Origin: Coxiellaceae bacterium
GTDB lineage: Bacteria > Pseudomonadota > Gammaproteobacteria > Coxiellales > Coxiellaceae
Assembly: GCA_029212925.1 (NCBI GenBank)
Contig: JARGOB010000018.1
Location: 1 to 59,179 of the forward strand
Length of the DNA stretch: 59,179 nt
Reading direction: 5' to 3'
Shown: in pieces, positions 18,529 to 28,115 of the stretch
How the letters are laid out: every line of letters begins with the position of its first letter
Position numbering within the stretch: the first letter of the stretch is position 1
Position numbers and translations under genes: made by a program
Notes under the pieces: model-generated
The model's database searches: none
Told to the model about the DNA's origin: nothing
The model's input: the letters and a program-made list of their open reading frames with translations, nothing else

Positions 18529-19395
18529 ATGTCACAAGCAAAAGAAATACGCAGTAAAATTGGCAGCATCAAAAGCACGCAAAAAATCACGCGTGCGATG
18601 GAGTTGGTGGCTGCGAGTAAAATGCGTAGAGCGCAAGATCGTATGGCATTGTCTAAGCCCTATGCGACTAAGATCCGTCAGGTGATTAGTCATGTGGCGG
18701 CGAGTAGCACGGAATACCCTCACCCATTTTTGATTCCACGTAATGAAATCAAGCGTGTCGGTTATATTGTCGTCACTAGCGATCGCGGTTTATGCGGCGG
18801 TTTGAATATTAATTTATTCCGTAAGGTGTTGACTGACCTGAAACCATGGCACGACAAAGGCGTTGAAATTGATTTTTGTTTGATTGGCCGTAAAGCCGAA
18901 TCATTCTTTAAGCGTCACGGTGGTAATGTGTTAGCGATGGCGGATCACTTGGGCGATGCGCCGGAAGCAGCAGACCTAGTTGGTATTGTGAAGGTGATGT
19001 TAGATGCGTATGTCGAAGGCAAACTCGATGCGGTATACATTGCGAGTAACGAATTCGTTAATACCATGGTGCAACGACCATACGTGAATCAACTGTTACC
19101 GTTAGAACCTGATGAGTCTGAAAAGAAAGGCCATTGGGATTATATCTATGAGCCAGATTCAGCGCGTGAATTATTGGATATGCTATTGCGCCGTTATATC
19201 GAATCGCAAGTGTATCAAGCGGTGGTAGAAAACATTGCGTGTTTCCAAGCAGCACAAATGGTCGCGATGAAAAGCGCCACCGATAATGCCGGTGAGCTTA
19301 TTGATGATTTGCAATTGGTTTATAACAAAGCGCGTCAAGCCAGTATTACCGCTGAGATCTCTGAGATCGTTGGTGGTGCTGCTGCTTTAGAATGA
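18529..19395 (+). CDS. atpG: ATP synthase F1 subunit gamma
   Basis: The 288-residue central rotor shaft. The N-terminal coiled coil reads [20 protein letters not shown], the Rossmann part has [11 protein letters not shown], and the C-terminal helix carries [15 protein letters not shown]. Length and order match the family. A 50-base gap with its own ribosome site separates it from atpD. Confidence 0.97.
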   Translation: MSQAKEIRSKIGSIKSTQKITRAMELVAASKMRRAQDRMALSKPYATKIRQVISHVAASSTEYPHPFLIPRNEIKRVGYIVVTSDRGLCGGLNINLFRKVLTDLKPWHDKGVEIDFCLIGRKAESFFKRHGGNVLAMADHLGDAPEAADLVGIVKVMLDAYVEGKLDAVYIASNEFVNTMVQRPYVNQLLPLEPDESEKKGHWDYIYEPDSARELLDMLLRRYIESQVYQAVVENIACFQAAQMVAMKSATDNAGELIDDLQLVYNKARQASITAEISEIVGGAAALE

Positions 19396-19412
19396 TGCTA
19401 AACCATAAATAG

Positions 19413-20834
<1,422 letters not shown>

Positions 20835-20846
20835 GAGGCAGTTGCT

Positions 20847-21272
20847 ATGAGCACAAAAACCATGGGCTTAGATATTGTTAGCGCTGAATCGCAAGTGTTT
20901 AGTGGTACGACTTCTAAAATTGAAATGACCGGTGGCATGGGTGAGCTAGGTATTTTTCCTGGGCACACCGCCTTGTTGACTTCAATTAAACCGGGTCAAG
21001 TACGTGCCACATTGGACAGTGGTGAAGAGGAAGTATTCTATATCAATGGTGGTATGCTCGAAGTGCAACCTGATATGGTTACGATTTTGGCGGATACCGC
21101 AGCGCGCGCTGAAGACTTGGATGAAGCAGCAGCGGTAGCAGCAAAAGAGCAAGCCGAGAAGGCGTTGGAAGACAAGCGCTCTGAATTAGAATACTCTAAG
21201 GCAGTGGCCGAATTGGCAGAAGCAGTCGCACAAATTCGCGCGATTCAAGCGATACGCAAGAAAGTTAAATAA
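20847..21272 (+). CDS. atpC: ATP synthase F1 subunit epsilon
   Basis: A 141-residue subunit with an N-terminal beta-sandwich ([13 protein letters not shown], then [14 protein letters not shown]) and a C-terminal helical hairpin, Ala/Glu-rich, that can inhibit ATP hydrolysis. It ends the operon's ATP synthase part; no intrinsic terminator separates it from glmU 58 bases later. Confidence 0.97.
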   Translation: MSTKTMGLDIVSAESQVFSGTTSKIEMTGGMGELGIFPGHTALLTSIKPGQVRATLDSGEEEVFYINGGMLEVQPDMVTILADTAARAEDLDEAAAVAAKEQAEKALEDKRSELEYSKAVAELAEAVAQIRAIQAIRKKVK

Positions 21273-21330
21273 CCGTACGACGCGATTTGACTGCTGACGA
21301 TTTATCAACCCAACTGATAAGGAAGACACG

Positions 21331-22707
21331 ATGGGTTTAAATGTTGTTATTCTCGCAGCGGGCAAAGGCAAACGCATGATTTCGGATATCCCGAAAGTTT
21401 TGCATAAACTGGCTGGCGTTGCCATGTTAGAGCGCGTTGTTCGTACCGCTGAAAAACTTAATCCCAACAGTATCCAGGTGATTCATGGTAATGGTGGATC
21501 CAAGGTGCGCGAAGCACTGGACTACTTGCCGGTCGAATGGGTCAAGCAAGAAGAGCAGTTAGGTACCGGCCATGCGGTGATGCAAGCACTGCCAAGTATC
21601 GATCAAAATGATCAGGTGTTAGTGCTGTATGGTGATGTGCCGTTAATTTCTGAAGAAACACTTTCCTTATTACTAAACAATACGGCGAAGAACGCGCTGG
21701 GCTTGGTGGTAACTGAATTACAAGATCCAACAGGGTTAGGTCGTATTATTAGAAATGAGCTGGGTAATATTGTAGCGATTGTTGAGCACAAAGATGCGAA
21801 TGAGCAGCAATTACTAATCCGCGAAATTAATACTGGTATTTTGACAACCTCGGCCGCGAATTTAAAGCGTTGGTTACCGATGCTGGAAAATGCTAACGCG
21901 CAAGGCGAATATTATTTAACCGATATAGTTGGCCTTGCAGTACAGGATGGTGTTTCAGTAGGCGGCATCTTGGCGCGCACCACACAAGAAGTGCAGGGTG
22001 TGAATGACCGTTGGCAGATGGCGCAGCTTGAACATTATTTCCAAGGTGAAATGGCGAAAAAACTTACCTTATCTGGTGTGGCGGTGATGGATATCAATCG
22101 GACTTATGTGCGTGGCGATGTTGATATTTCACAAGACGTGGTGTTGGATGTGAACGTGGTGATGGAAGGCACGGTAAAGCTGGGTAAGCACACACGTATT
22201 GGCCCGAACGTCATGCTGAAAGATACCATCATTGGCGAAGGCGTAATTATTGGTGCGCATAGCGTGTTGGATGGTGTGATTCTGGAAGATGATTGTGAAG
22301 TCGGTCCTTTTTCACGTTTACGTCCCGGTACGATCTTACGTCGCGGTGCAAAAGTGGGTAACTTTGTAGAGCTCAAGAAAACTATTTTGGGCGAAGGCAG
22401 CAAGGCGAATCACTTGGCGTATTTGGGTGATACCGAAATTGGTAAAGATGTAAATATTGGCGCCGGTACGATAACGTGCAATTACGATGGCGTTAACAAA
22501 CACCGAACAGTAATTGAAGATGATGCGTTTATCGGTACCAATAATTCATTGGTCGCTCCTGTGACCATTGGTAAAGGCGCAACCACCGGTGCGGGTTCAA
22601 CCATTACTGCTGATGTGCCAGAGAAGGCACTAGCCGTTGGCCGCGGTCGTCAAAAAATTATCGATGGTTGGCAGCGGCCTACCAAAAAAGAAAAAGAAAC
22701 CGTGTAG
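21331..22707 (+). CDS. glmU: Bifunctional GlcNAc-1-P uridylyltransferase/GlcN-1-P acetyltransferase
   Basis: A 458-residue enzyme making UDP-GlcNAc for peptidoglycan and LPS. The N-terminal pyrophosphorylase has LAAGKGKRM and later LYGDVPLI. The C-terminal left-handed beta helix has hexapeptide repeats and ends with [20 protein letters not shown] and YDGVNKHRT. Its place after atpC is common in gammaproteobacteria. A sugar salvage operon at 51-55 kb might supply the same or related nucleotide sugars. Confidence 0.97.
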   Translation: MGLNVVILAAGKGKRMISDIPKVLHKLAGVAMLERVVRTAEKLNPNSIQVIHGNGGSKVREALDYLPVEWVKQEEQLGTGHAVMQALPSIDQNDQVLVLYGDVPLISEETLSLLLNNTAKNALGLVVTELQDPTGLGRIIRNELGNIVAIVEHKDANEQQLLIREINTGILTTSAANLKRWLPMLENANAQGEYYLTDIVGLAVQDGVSVGGILARTTQEVQGVNDRWQMAQLEHYFQGEMAKKLTLSGVAVMDINRTYVRGDVDISQDVVLDVNVVMEGTVKLGKHTRIGPNVMLKDTIIGEGVIIGAHSVLDGVILEDDCEVGPFSRLRPGTILRRGAKVGNFVELKKTILGEGSKANHLAYLGDTEIGKDVNIGAGTITCNYDGVNKHRTVIEDDAFIGTNNSLVAPVTIGKGATTGAGSTITADVPEKALAVGRGRQKIIDGWQRPTKKEKETV

Positions 22708-22717
22708 TCTTTCTGGC

Positions 22718-22766
22718 TGTCATCCCGGACCCTGCTTTGTCATCCCGGACCCCGATCCGGGATCCA
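22718..22766. repeat. TGTCATCCCGG palindromic repeat, one and a half copies
   Basis: A partial copy (22718-22737) is followed 20 bases later by a full copy (22738-22766) that can fold as ATCCCGGA, six-base loop, TCCGGGAT. The same family occurs at 27946-28022 and 56905-56986. The half copy plus full copy with a 20-base period recurs after gmhB. It behaves as a dispersed REP-like element and might also act as a transcript-end hairpin for glmU. Confidence 0.8.
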
Positions 22767-22801
22767 ACTATAAATCAGTTACTTAATCCTTATCCGGTTA
22801 T

Positions 22802-22830
22802 TTGTTATATCCGGCAATATGCCGTATAAT
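22802..22830 (+). promoter_or_regulatory. Promoter-operator of the DUF1778/GNAT pair
   Basis: TTGTTA (22802-22807), 17 bases, TATAAT (22825-22830). Between them lies CGGCA-ATA-TGCCG (22812-22824), an inverted repeat placed to block polymerase. The predicted transcription start is at or next to the ATG at 22837, so the mRNA may be leaderless. Confidence 0.6.
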
Positions 22831-22836
22831 TACATT

Positions 22837-23139
22837 ATGAAATCACAACGACCAAGCTATACCACCGAAAAATCTGAGCGTTTAGAAGCACGTCTTAGCG
22901 CTTCACAAAAGGAGTTAATCCAGCATGCGGCTGATTTAGCCGGGCGTTCATTAACGGATTTTGTTTTATCAGCCTCGCAGGAAGCAGCAAAAAAAATTAT
23001 TCGTGAGAACGAAGTTATTACACTTACTGCACAAGAATCGAGAAAATTTGTTGATGCTTTATTAAACCCTTCAGAGCCAAATACGGATTTGCAAAAAGCT
23101 GCGAAACGGTATAATGAATTTTTTGAACAAGATGACTAG
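22837..23139 (+). CDS. DUF1778 (TacA-like) antitoxin
   Basis: A 100-residue ribbon-helix-helix protein of the DUF1778 family: RLEARLSASQKELIQHAADL and AGRSLTDFVLSASQEAA form the DNA-binding N-terminal half. The charged C-terminal tail (residues about 65-100) would wrap the toxin. It is 8 bases upstream of a GNAT toxin gene, the standard TacA-TacT order. The ATG at 22837 coincides with the predicted transcription start; an ATG at 22819 would lie inside the promoter. Confidence 0.9.
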   Translation: MKSQRPSYTTEKSERLEARLSASQKELIQHAADLAGRSLTDFVLSASQEAAKKIIRENEVITLTAQESRKFVDALLNPSEPNTDLQKAAKRYNEFFEQDD

Positions 23140-23147
23140 ATACACCC

Positions 23148-23660
23148 ATGCAAAGCACAGTTACACAAAATTTTACCTTATCTGTTCTCAATAAAAGTCA
23201 TAATAGAAAACTATTCAACTGTGGCGTTGACGCGCTTAATGAATATTTTTGTTTGCGAGCAGGACAAGAAGGGCGAAAAAAATTATCGGTTTGTTATGTG
23301 CTGAACGATGAAAAAAAGCAACGAGTGGTAGGTTACTATACGTTGTCATCAGCGGTTATTGAATTACGAGACTATCCTTTTTTGCCTGCTACTTTGTTGG
23401 GTCGATTAGCCATTGACAGTCAATACAAGCAACAAGGATACGGCGAGTTACTATTAATTGATGCATTGAAGCGTACCTATCATGCTAGTCTAGAAGTTGC
23501 TTCACTCGCTGTCATTGTTGATGCTAAAGACATTAAAGCAGAACAATTTTACACAATATATGGTTTTGAAACCCTTCAGGCGAAGAGCGGTCGATTATTT
23601 TTATCGATGAAGCACGTTGAAAAACTATTCATACATAGCGCCGCATTCGTTACTGCGTAG
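23148..23660 (+). CDS. GNAT-family (TacT-like) toxin
   Basis: A 170-residue acetyltransferase of the type that acetylates aminoacyl-tRNA and halts translation. Markers are FNCGVDALNEYF, VVGYYTLSS, LLGRLAIDSQYKQQGYGELL for CoA binding, and VDAKDIKAEQFYTIYGFE. The last 36 bases overlap the 3' end of the convergent secreted-protein gene. It pairs with the DUF1778 antitoxin directly upstream. Toxicity follows from family knowledge. Confidence 0.9.
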   Translation: MQSTVTQNFTLSVLNKSHNRKLFNCGVDALNEYFCLRAGQEGRKKLSVCYVLNDEKKQRVVGYYTLSSAVIELRDYPFLPATLLGRLAIDSQYKQQGYGELLLIDALKRTYHASLEVASLAVIVDAKDIKAEQFYTIYGFETLQAKSGRLFLSMKHVEKLFIHSAAFVTA

Positions 23661-24833
23661 CAAGTTCGAAAAGTTCCAAATACCAAAACGTAATTTGCTA
23701 AGATCATCACACGATTTACCTTGCGCGGCACAAGCGGCTAAGGCAGCCGGTATTAATGTTGAATAAAACGCATTCATTGTTTTAGCATCGAATTTGCATT
23801 TGTTGGGTCTGTCTATATTATCCGGCGCACCAAAAAACTCTGGTTCGCCTGATAGCATCCAAGTGACATTGGCTTCTGGTGGTATGGTGACAGAGAAATA
23901 ACGTGGTGCAATCCAGCCGACATGCGCGGCTACTATTAAAGGATTGCCATAGCTATAGCTATTATTTAAACCTTCAATCGGTTTGGGTGCCACGACACGA
24001 TTGGCGTGTTTTTTTGTAAAACTATGGCATGCCGCCTCATTAATGCAAGCATCGACAACCACAAGATTGCTATGTTCTGAAGGCAGTGATGCTGAAGCAC
24101 CTTTATAGTCTTGCAGAAATGTTGGGAATTTTAGATTCATCTGCATGTCTTCTTGGTAGATATTATAGAGCTGCGGATAACCGTATTGTAATTGGTCGGT
24201 ACTATAGATCGACGGGTCTATGCCACTGCTGGCGCTTAATACATTGCCGATCTTTACACTCGTGTTTGTTAATGCACTATCGGAAGGGCATGCATTGCCT
24301 GCGCCATGATTAAAACAACCGTTATACATTTTGCCTGTGGGGTCATTGGCGTCTTTTCCGTGACCAGTAATAATGTAACTTTGTTCTAATGAGAGAATAT
24401 CAAACTGTCCACCCTTCGCTTCAATAGCATTAAATTTTTTAGCGGCAGCAGTCACCATGCAGGTGTTGAGTTTTTTTGTATCGTTAATGCCTGCACAACC
24501 CCAGGCTTTGTAGCTGTCTTTACTCTTGGATAAATCAGGGTGGTAACCCATTTGTAAGGCATCGCCATATTTGGCTTTTAACTGCTTAATAGTGTCAGCA
24601 ATCACTTTAGGGTCGCTGCCTGCTTTAACCCGCACGTGGAACTCATCAAGGTTGGGGGCTAACGTGTATATATCATTAACATAGGTGCTTGTATCGGCAG
24701 GCGGCTCATATTCGGCAATCAACACCTTGATCCAGCAGACACTTTTGCTCATATCGCACGAAGAGTCATTTGAGCTGGCTAAGGCGGATGGAGAGATCAA
24801 TAAGCTTGCTAATAGTGCTAGTAATATTTTCAT
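23625..24833 (-). CDS. Secreted hypothetical protein, Cys-containing
   Basis: I do not recognise the family. From the ATG at 24833 the 402-residue protein begins with a signal peptide (MKILLALLASLLISPSALAS). The mature part has more than ten Cys in well-spaced pairs (for example DSSCDMSKSVCW, GCFNHGAGNACPS, VDACINEAACHS), suggesting a disulphide-bonded extracytoplasmic fold. A glycosidase or deacetylase-like barrel is conceivable but no catalytic motif is clear. An upstream ATG at 24851 would only add six residues. The gene stands alone. Confidence 0.6.
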   Translation of the reverse strand: MKILLALLASLLISPSALASSNDSSCDMSKSVCWIKVLIAEYEPPADTSTYVNDIYTLAPNLDEFHVRVKAGSDPKVIADTIKQLKAKYGDALQMGYHPDLSKSKDSYKAWGCAGINDTKKLNTCMVTAAAKKFNAIEAKGGQFDILSLEQSYIITGHGKDANDPTGKMYNGCFNHGAGNACPSDSALTNTSVKIGNVLSASSGIDPSIYSTDQLQYGYPQLYNIYQEDMQMNLKFPTFLQDYKGASASLPSEHSNLVVVDACINEAACHSFTKKHANRVVAPKPIEGLNNSYSYGNPLIVAAHVGWIAPRYFSVTIPPEANVTWMLSGEPEFFGAPDNIDRPNKCKFDAKTMNAFYSTLIPAALAACAAQGKSCDDLSKLRFGIWNFSNLLRSNECGAMYE

Positions 24834-24872
24834 CCTGTAATGATAGAACAAAACTGCCGATTTTTAACCCTT

Positions 24873-24938
24873 TTTAATGTTCGTTTAAGTGTTTATTGTG
24901 GTTGTGTGATTGATCGGGTTGGGTTGGGAACGTATAAT
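24873..24938 (+). promoter_or_regulatory. Promoter with PmrA-like TTAA repeats upstream of the CaaX gene
   Basis: TTGATC (24910-24915), 17 bases, TATAAT (24933-24938) is a strong promoter match 41 bases before the ATG. Upstream lie TTAA tetramers at 24874 and 24885, 11 bases apart as in PmrA boxes (repeats of cTTAATatT), plus a third at 24864. The promoter is more secure than the PmrA reading, because TTAA pairs arise easily in AT-rich DNA. Confidence 0.5.
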
Positions 24939-24978
24939 CTCTGTCATATTTTTATGTTTCTGAAGGTTGGGTGGTACT

Positions 24979-25857
24979 ATGTTGTCATATGTGGTTGAAC
25001 AAGAGTTTATTGCAATTAAGCGCGAGAGTCGTTATTTGGATGGAGGGGGTGCAGTTCACTATCATGACTCTATAGGTGCAGACATCACGGGCATGTTTGA
25101 AGATCCAAAGGTATATTCTCACCTAACTTTTGACCAAATCAGTGACTGGTTAAAAATAGATGACTTGGCGATGCTTGAATTTATTACGGCTGATAATTTG
25201 TTTAATGCAGTATGCGAAGGTATTTTACGACGCAGTGTTGAGAAGCAAGGCCAGAATTGGCTCGATATGGTTAATGATCCCGAATGTACTGGCAAATGGT
25301 TTTTTGGTGAAAATTTCTTTTTTGAAAATAAATTTGCAGAAAAATATTCTAAAGTGATTGAGCTAGCGCTTGTAGAGTGCGCTGATATTGTTACCCGGAT
25401 ATTTTCTGAGCCTGCGTTTCAAACATTAATTGACGATGCCGATATGCTGCTGAGCGTATTGAACTATGCAACGGTTACGCCAGAAGAAGGTCCGTTAGCG
25501 CAAATACTTTTCGCTAATGAAGACATTAGGTCGTTATTAGTAACACCCGCACAGATTGAGAAAGCACGCGAATATGCACCGCACGCTGTTGATAGTTTTT
25601 TTGATTTACCATTAGCTCCTGAACCTGCTCCTGCAAGAGCACCTGCAGTTTTTGAGGTTTCTGCTGCCTCTGCTGCCGATGTCGTTGTAAGCTCTTCAAG
25701 GTTATGGCACCGCCGAGCAGGCAGTGATGCTTCTGCTTCACCTTCTCATGAGGGCTATGCCCCTTTGGCGGGTTCTGCCAAAGAAGCAGCAGCAAAAGCC
25801 TCAGCTAAGAAAAAGTCCTCATCTGGTTGTTGTCCTAATAGATGTGCCACGATGTAA
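24979..25857 (+). CDS. Putative effector with C-terminal CaaX box
   Basis: No known family is recognised in this 292-residue protein. Residues 1-195 are probably helical and acidic. A long Ala/Pro/Ser-rich linker follows (about 200-275). The C-terminus reads AKKKSSSGCCPNRCATM: three Lys (277-279), two Cys (284-285), then Cys289-Ala-Thr-Met, which fits the eukaryotic CaaX prenylation motif, with Met favouring farnesyltransferase. Basic residues and extra Cys just before CaaX are the arrangement of Ras-type membrane anchors. Bacteria lack CaaX prenylation, so a host-modified secreted effector is the natural reading. The ATG at 24979 is preferred to an upstream TTG. The gene ends one base before a convergent HAD gene. 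Confidence 0.6.
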   Translation: MLSYVVEQEFIAIKRESRYLDGGGAVHYHDSIGADITGMFEDPKVYSHLTFDQISDWLKIDDLAMLEFITADNLFNAVCEGILRRSVEKQGQNWLDMVNDPECTGKWFFGENFFFENKFAEKYSKVIELALVECADIVTRIFSEPAFQTLIDDADMLLSVLNYATVTPEEGPLAQILFANEDIRSLLVTPAQIEKAREYAPHAVDSFFDLPLAPEPAPARAPAVFEVSAASAADVVVSSSRLWHRRAGSDASASPSHEGYAPLAGSAKEAAAKASAKKKSSSGCCPNRCATM

Positions 25858-26586
25858 TTAAGAGTATTGCGGTGTTGATAGTTTATAAGCCATATCAGCA
25901 CCGCCACCTTTAATATCATTCAAGTGCGCACCAATATTTTCGGTGATATCATATCCTGCCGTTTGGATCGCTTGACGAACCGCTTGTTTGTAAGTGGCTT
26001 CATCGTCAGTGGAATCTTCAGGCTTTAAATACAGTTTCTGCCATTGGGTATACCCGGCATTCTTAAGCTGTTTAATCGTTTGTGCCCGTTGGCTTTCAGG
26101 TCGGCCAGATACAAAAAACACGTTGACGTTATTTGCAGTGGCAAAGCGATACAGCTTGAGGGTTGGTATGACAGGAAGTGATATACTGGGGTCGATATTT
26201 TTTTGTTGTGCAATTTTGCTTAATGGCTCAGGGTCATGAGAAATGGCTGTATCGTCAACCGCTAATACAATCGCTAGTGGATAAGCAGAGTCGAATTGTT
26301 TGTGTTCATTAATGCGAAACTGCAGATAGTAGACAGCTTGATCAATTTGTTGTGCTACCTGGCGGTTGTATTGACTCTCAGCTAAGTAGTGGCTATAGCT
26401 AGCGGAGCTTCGTGTAGATGCATAGCTAACCGTCGCCATAGCAGCAGCGAGCAGCACTAATGTGAGTAATGACCGTAATCGTGTAATGGTATACGCTCCA
26501 ACGTTTATATCACTACACCTTAAACTGATTACAACTTTTTTTCCAGATGATTTTTTCTGGTAATATAGAGCTAGGGATTTTATCAA
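25858..26586 (-). CDS. HAD-type acid phosphatase-like protein with degenerate active site
   Basis: The 242-residue frame resembles exported HAD acid phosphatases. Motif II (FFVSGRPE, Ser160) and motif III (Lys200-x3-Arg204) are present, and GG after motif IV is kept. However motif I reads LAVDDT: the nucleophilic Asp of D-x-D-x-T is Ala109. Motif IV reads IGAHLND with Ala220 in place of the first Asp. It is therefore probably a pseudophosphatase. A signal-peptide-like segment (TRLRSLLTLVLLAAAMATVS) begins only at residue 35. The 26586 ATG gives an unusually long N-region, and no standard start lies closer; a GGAG precedes an ATT codon at the expected place, so the start is unresolved. Confidence 0.65.
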   Translation of the reverse strand: MIKSLALYYQKKSSGKKVVISLRCSDINVGAYTITRLRSLLTLVLLAAAMATVSYASTRSSASYSHYLAESQYNRQVAQQIDQAVYYLQFRINEHKQFDSAYPLAIVLAVDDTAISHDPEPLSKIAQQKNIDPSISLPVIPTLKLYRFATANNVNVFFVSGRPESQRAQTIKQLKNAGYTQWQKLYLKPEDSTDDEATYKQAVRQAIQTAGYDITENIGAHLNDIKGGGADMAYKLSTPQYS

Positions 26587-26604
26587 TAGTTATCGAGTAT
26601 TTTT

Positions 26605-27354
26605 ATGAAATTAACGCGCGTATATTGCCCTCGTACATTAGCATTAGGGGCTGAATGGACAATGGATGAAAAGGGAAGTCGGCACGTTGTGCAAGTTATG
26701 CGTTTGCGAGCCGGTGATTCAATAACAGTATTTAACGGTGAGGGTGGTGAGTACCTCGCTGAGATCACCGGGCTTCATAAGCGTAAAGCACAGGTTAAAA
26801 TTAAACAGCAATTAGACGGCTGTCCAGCACCCCAGTTTCCAATCCATTTAGGTCAAGCCGTATCACGCGGTGAACGCATGGATTATGCCATCCAAAAGTC
26901 AGTTGAAATGGGCGTGTCTACGATCACACCCATAGTGAGTGAACGTTGCGGTGTTAAAATTGATGCCGAACGCGGCGCAAAACGATTGGCGCATTGGCAA
27001 GGTGTGGCCATATCAGCTGCCGAACAATCAGGTCGCTGTGAAGTACCAGAAATACGCCCTATTTGCCGCCTCGATACATGGTTGCAACAAATCGATAGCG
27101 ATAAAAGATGGATTGCCATGCCACAAATGAAATGGCAAGACGACCAAGCAGCATCTGAACAAAAACCACAGTCATTGACGATAGCTATAGGACCTGAAGG
27201 TGGTTTTACCGATGTAGAATGTGAGCAAGCCTTACAGCAACGCTTCCAGCCCGTGCAGTTTGGGCCGCGCATTTTGCGCACGGAAACAGCAGGTGTAGTG
27301 GCAATAGCCATGGCGCAACGTATCTGGGGCGAATTATCAGCTTCCATTTTGTGA
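26605..27354 (+). CDS. rsmE: 16S rRNA (uracil-1498-N3)-methyltransferase
   Basis: A 249-residue SPOUT methyltransferase that modifies U1498 of 16S rRNA using SAM. The N-terminal PUA-like domain contains HVVQVMRLRAGDSITVFNG. The knot region has IAIGPEGGFTDVECEQAL and GPRILRTETAGVVAIAMAQ. Length and motifs are typical. It is transcribed alone, ahead of the non-coding region that holds the RNA candidate. Confidence 0.96.
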   Translation: MKLTRVYCPRTLALGAEWTMDEKGSRHVVQVMRLRAGDSITVFNGEGGEYLAEITGLHKRKAQVKIKQQLDGCPAPQFPIHLGQAVSRGERMDYAIQKSVEMGVSTITPIVSERCGVKIDAERGAKRLAHWQGVAISAAEQSGRCEVPEIRPICRLDTWLQQIDSDKRWIAMPQMKWQDDQAASEQKPQSLTIAIGPEGGFTDVECEQALQQRFQPVQFGPRILRTETAGVVAIAMAQRIWGELSASIL

Positions 27355-27503
27355 GATATATCTCAAGCTAGCGTAAGACTTTTTTCTTTTCGCTGGCACG
27401 CAATCTTTGACGCAATTTGCTAGAATATTTTTAACTCACTGTTTTTAAATGATAAAATTCACGTCTGTTGAAGTATTGAACGATCAACTTTATTAACAAA
27501 TCC

Positions 27504-27540
27504 TTAAGGTCCTTGATTGCGCTGCTATTTTTGCTAAATT
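27504..27540 (+). promoter_or_regulatory. Promoter region of the GGA-rich RNA candidate
   Basis: TTGATT (27513-27518) and TAAATT (27535-27540) are 16 bases apart. Overlapping the -35 side is TTAAGGTCCTTGA (27504-27516), a near palindrome with one mismatched pair, which could be an activator site. This is a moderate promoter match. Confidence 0.4.
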
Positions 27541-27546
27541 GTTTGT

Positions 27547-27700
27547 CGGAGCAACAGGATAGCTTCTAGAGTCCACCGGATGGGGCTTAGCAAAGGATTT
27601 AATGCTTTGATTACCGCACAGACGCGGTAACAGGGTCTAAGGATGGGGCTTCGTGGTAGGGATTACCAAAAAAAGGGTGCTGTTTCAGCACCCTTTTTTT
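27547..27700 (+). ncRNA. Candidate CsrB/RsmY-like CsrA-sequestering RNA
   Basis: About 150 bases without an ORF end in a strong intrinsic terminator. They contain six GGA motifs (starting at 27548, 27557, 27578, 27595, 27641, 27660), and GGATGGGGCTT occurs twice. Several GGAs can sit in hairpin loops: GGTA-GGGAT-TACC at 27655-27667, AGTCC/GGGCT around 27578, and GAGC/GCTT around 27557. A further perfect stem is TTACCGC/GCGGTAA (27611-27630). Repeated loop-exposed GGA is the hallmark of RNAs that titrate CsrA. It does not match tmRNA, RNase P RNA, 4.5S or 6S RNA by inspection. The 5' end is estimated from the promoter. Confidence 0.5.
27668..27700 (+). terminator. Intrinsic terminator
   Basis: GGGTGCTG (27675-27682), loop TTT, CAGCACCC (27686-27693), then seven T; preceded by seven A, so it can work in both directions. 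It ends the GGA-rich RNA candidate and backs up rsmE. Confidence 0.9.
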
Positions 27701-28115
27701 ATAGCGCCGATTAATGGGCGGTCTTGAACAAAACGTCATATTAAAAATGTCGTCATTTATGTTATATAAAATCCTCATTATAACCTTGAAATGACCATTT
27801 CATTTTTCATCAGGTTTTCGTCCAATCTGCATTCAATCGACTATCACTGCGGTTAAGCTGAAATTTGGTGTCAAGGTGGATAGGGTGTCCATTTTACGGA
27901 AGTAAAGCGCAGCGCAACGGAGTGAAGCGAGCCATGAAGCGACTTTGTCGTCCCGGAAATTGCAAAGCAATTATCCGGGATCCAGGGTAATATATGGATC
28001 CCGCATCAAGTGCGGGATGACAAGCTGATCGCCTTGATAAACCAGAATTCAGCGTAAAGTGAGAGTTACCAGCCTTACGTTGCACTGCCGTAGTTATGTT
28101 ATATATGCAGTTGTT
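27701..28115. other. Non-coding stretch between terminator and hypothetical gene
   Basis: No credible gene is seen. Most of the recognisable content is the TGTCATCCCGG repeat pair at 27946-28022, with a purine-rich lead-in (27895-27945) that often accompanies such elements. A 63-residue frame on the minus strand here merely translates the repeat. Confidence 0.6.
27946..28022. repeat. Two TGTCATCCCGG-family repeats in opposite orientation
   Basis: Copy one (27946-27984) runs TGTCGTCCCGG to CCGGGATCCA, with an inner AATTGC/GCAATT stem. Copy two (27995-28022) is inverted, TGGATCCCGCA then TGCGGGATGACA, and folds with an 8-base stem. Together they can form larger structures. They belong to the family at 22718 and 56905. 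Confidence 0.8.

Noticed and set aside
24867..24938. Assigning the CaaX gene firmly to a PmrA regulon
   Set aside because: Only the TTAA cores and spacing fit; kept as a low-weight hypothesis because AT-rich DNA gives such pairs often.
27547..27700. 6S, 4.5S, tmRNA or RNase P RNA as identity of the RNA candidate
   Set aside because: Length and conserved blocks do not fit: no long bubble stem, no SRP loop, no tRNA-like ends, no RNase P core.
27894..28085. 63-residue minus-strand frame (contains SRRSACHPALDAGS)
   Set aside because: It translates the TGTCATCCCGG repeats and their purine-rich flank; the same peptide pattern appears wherever this repeat is read through.
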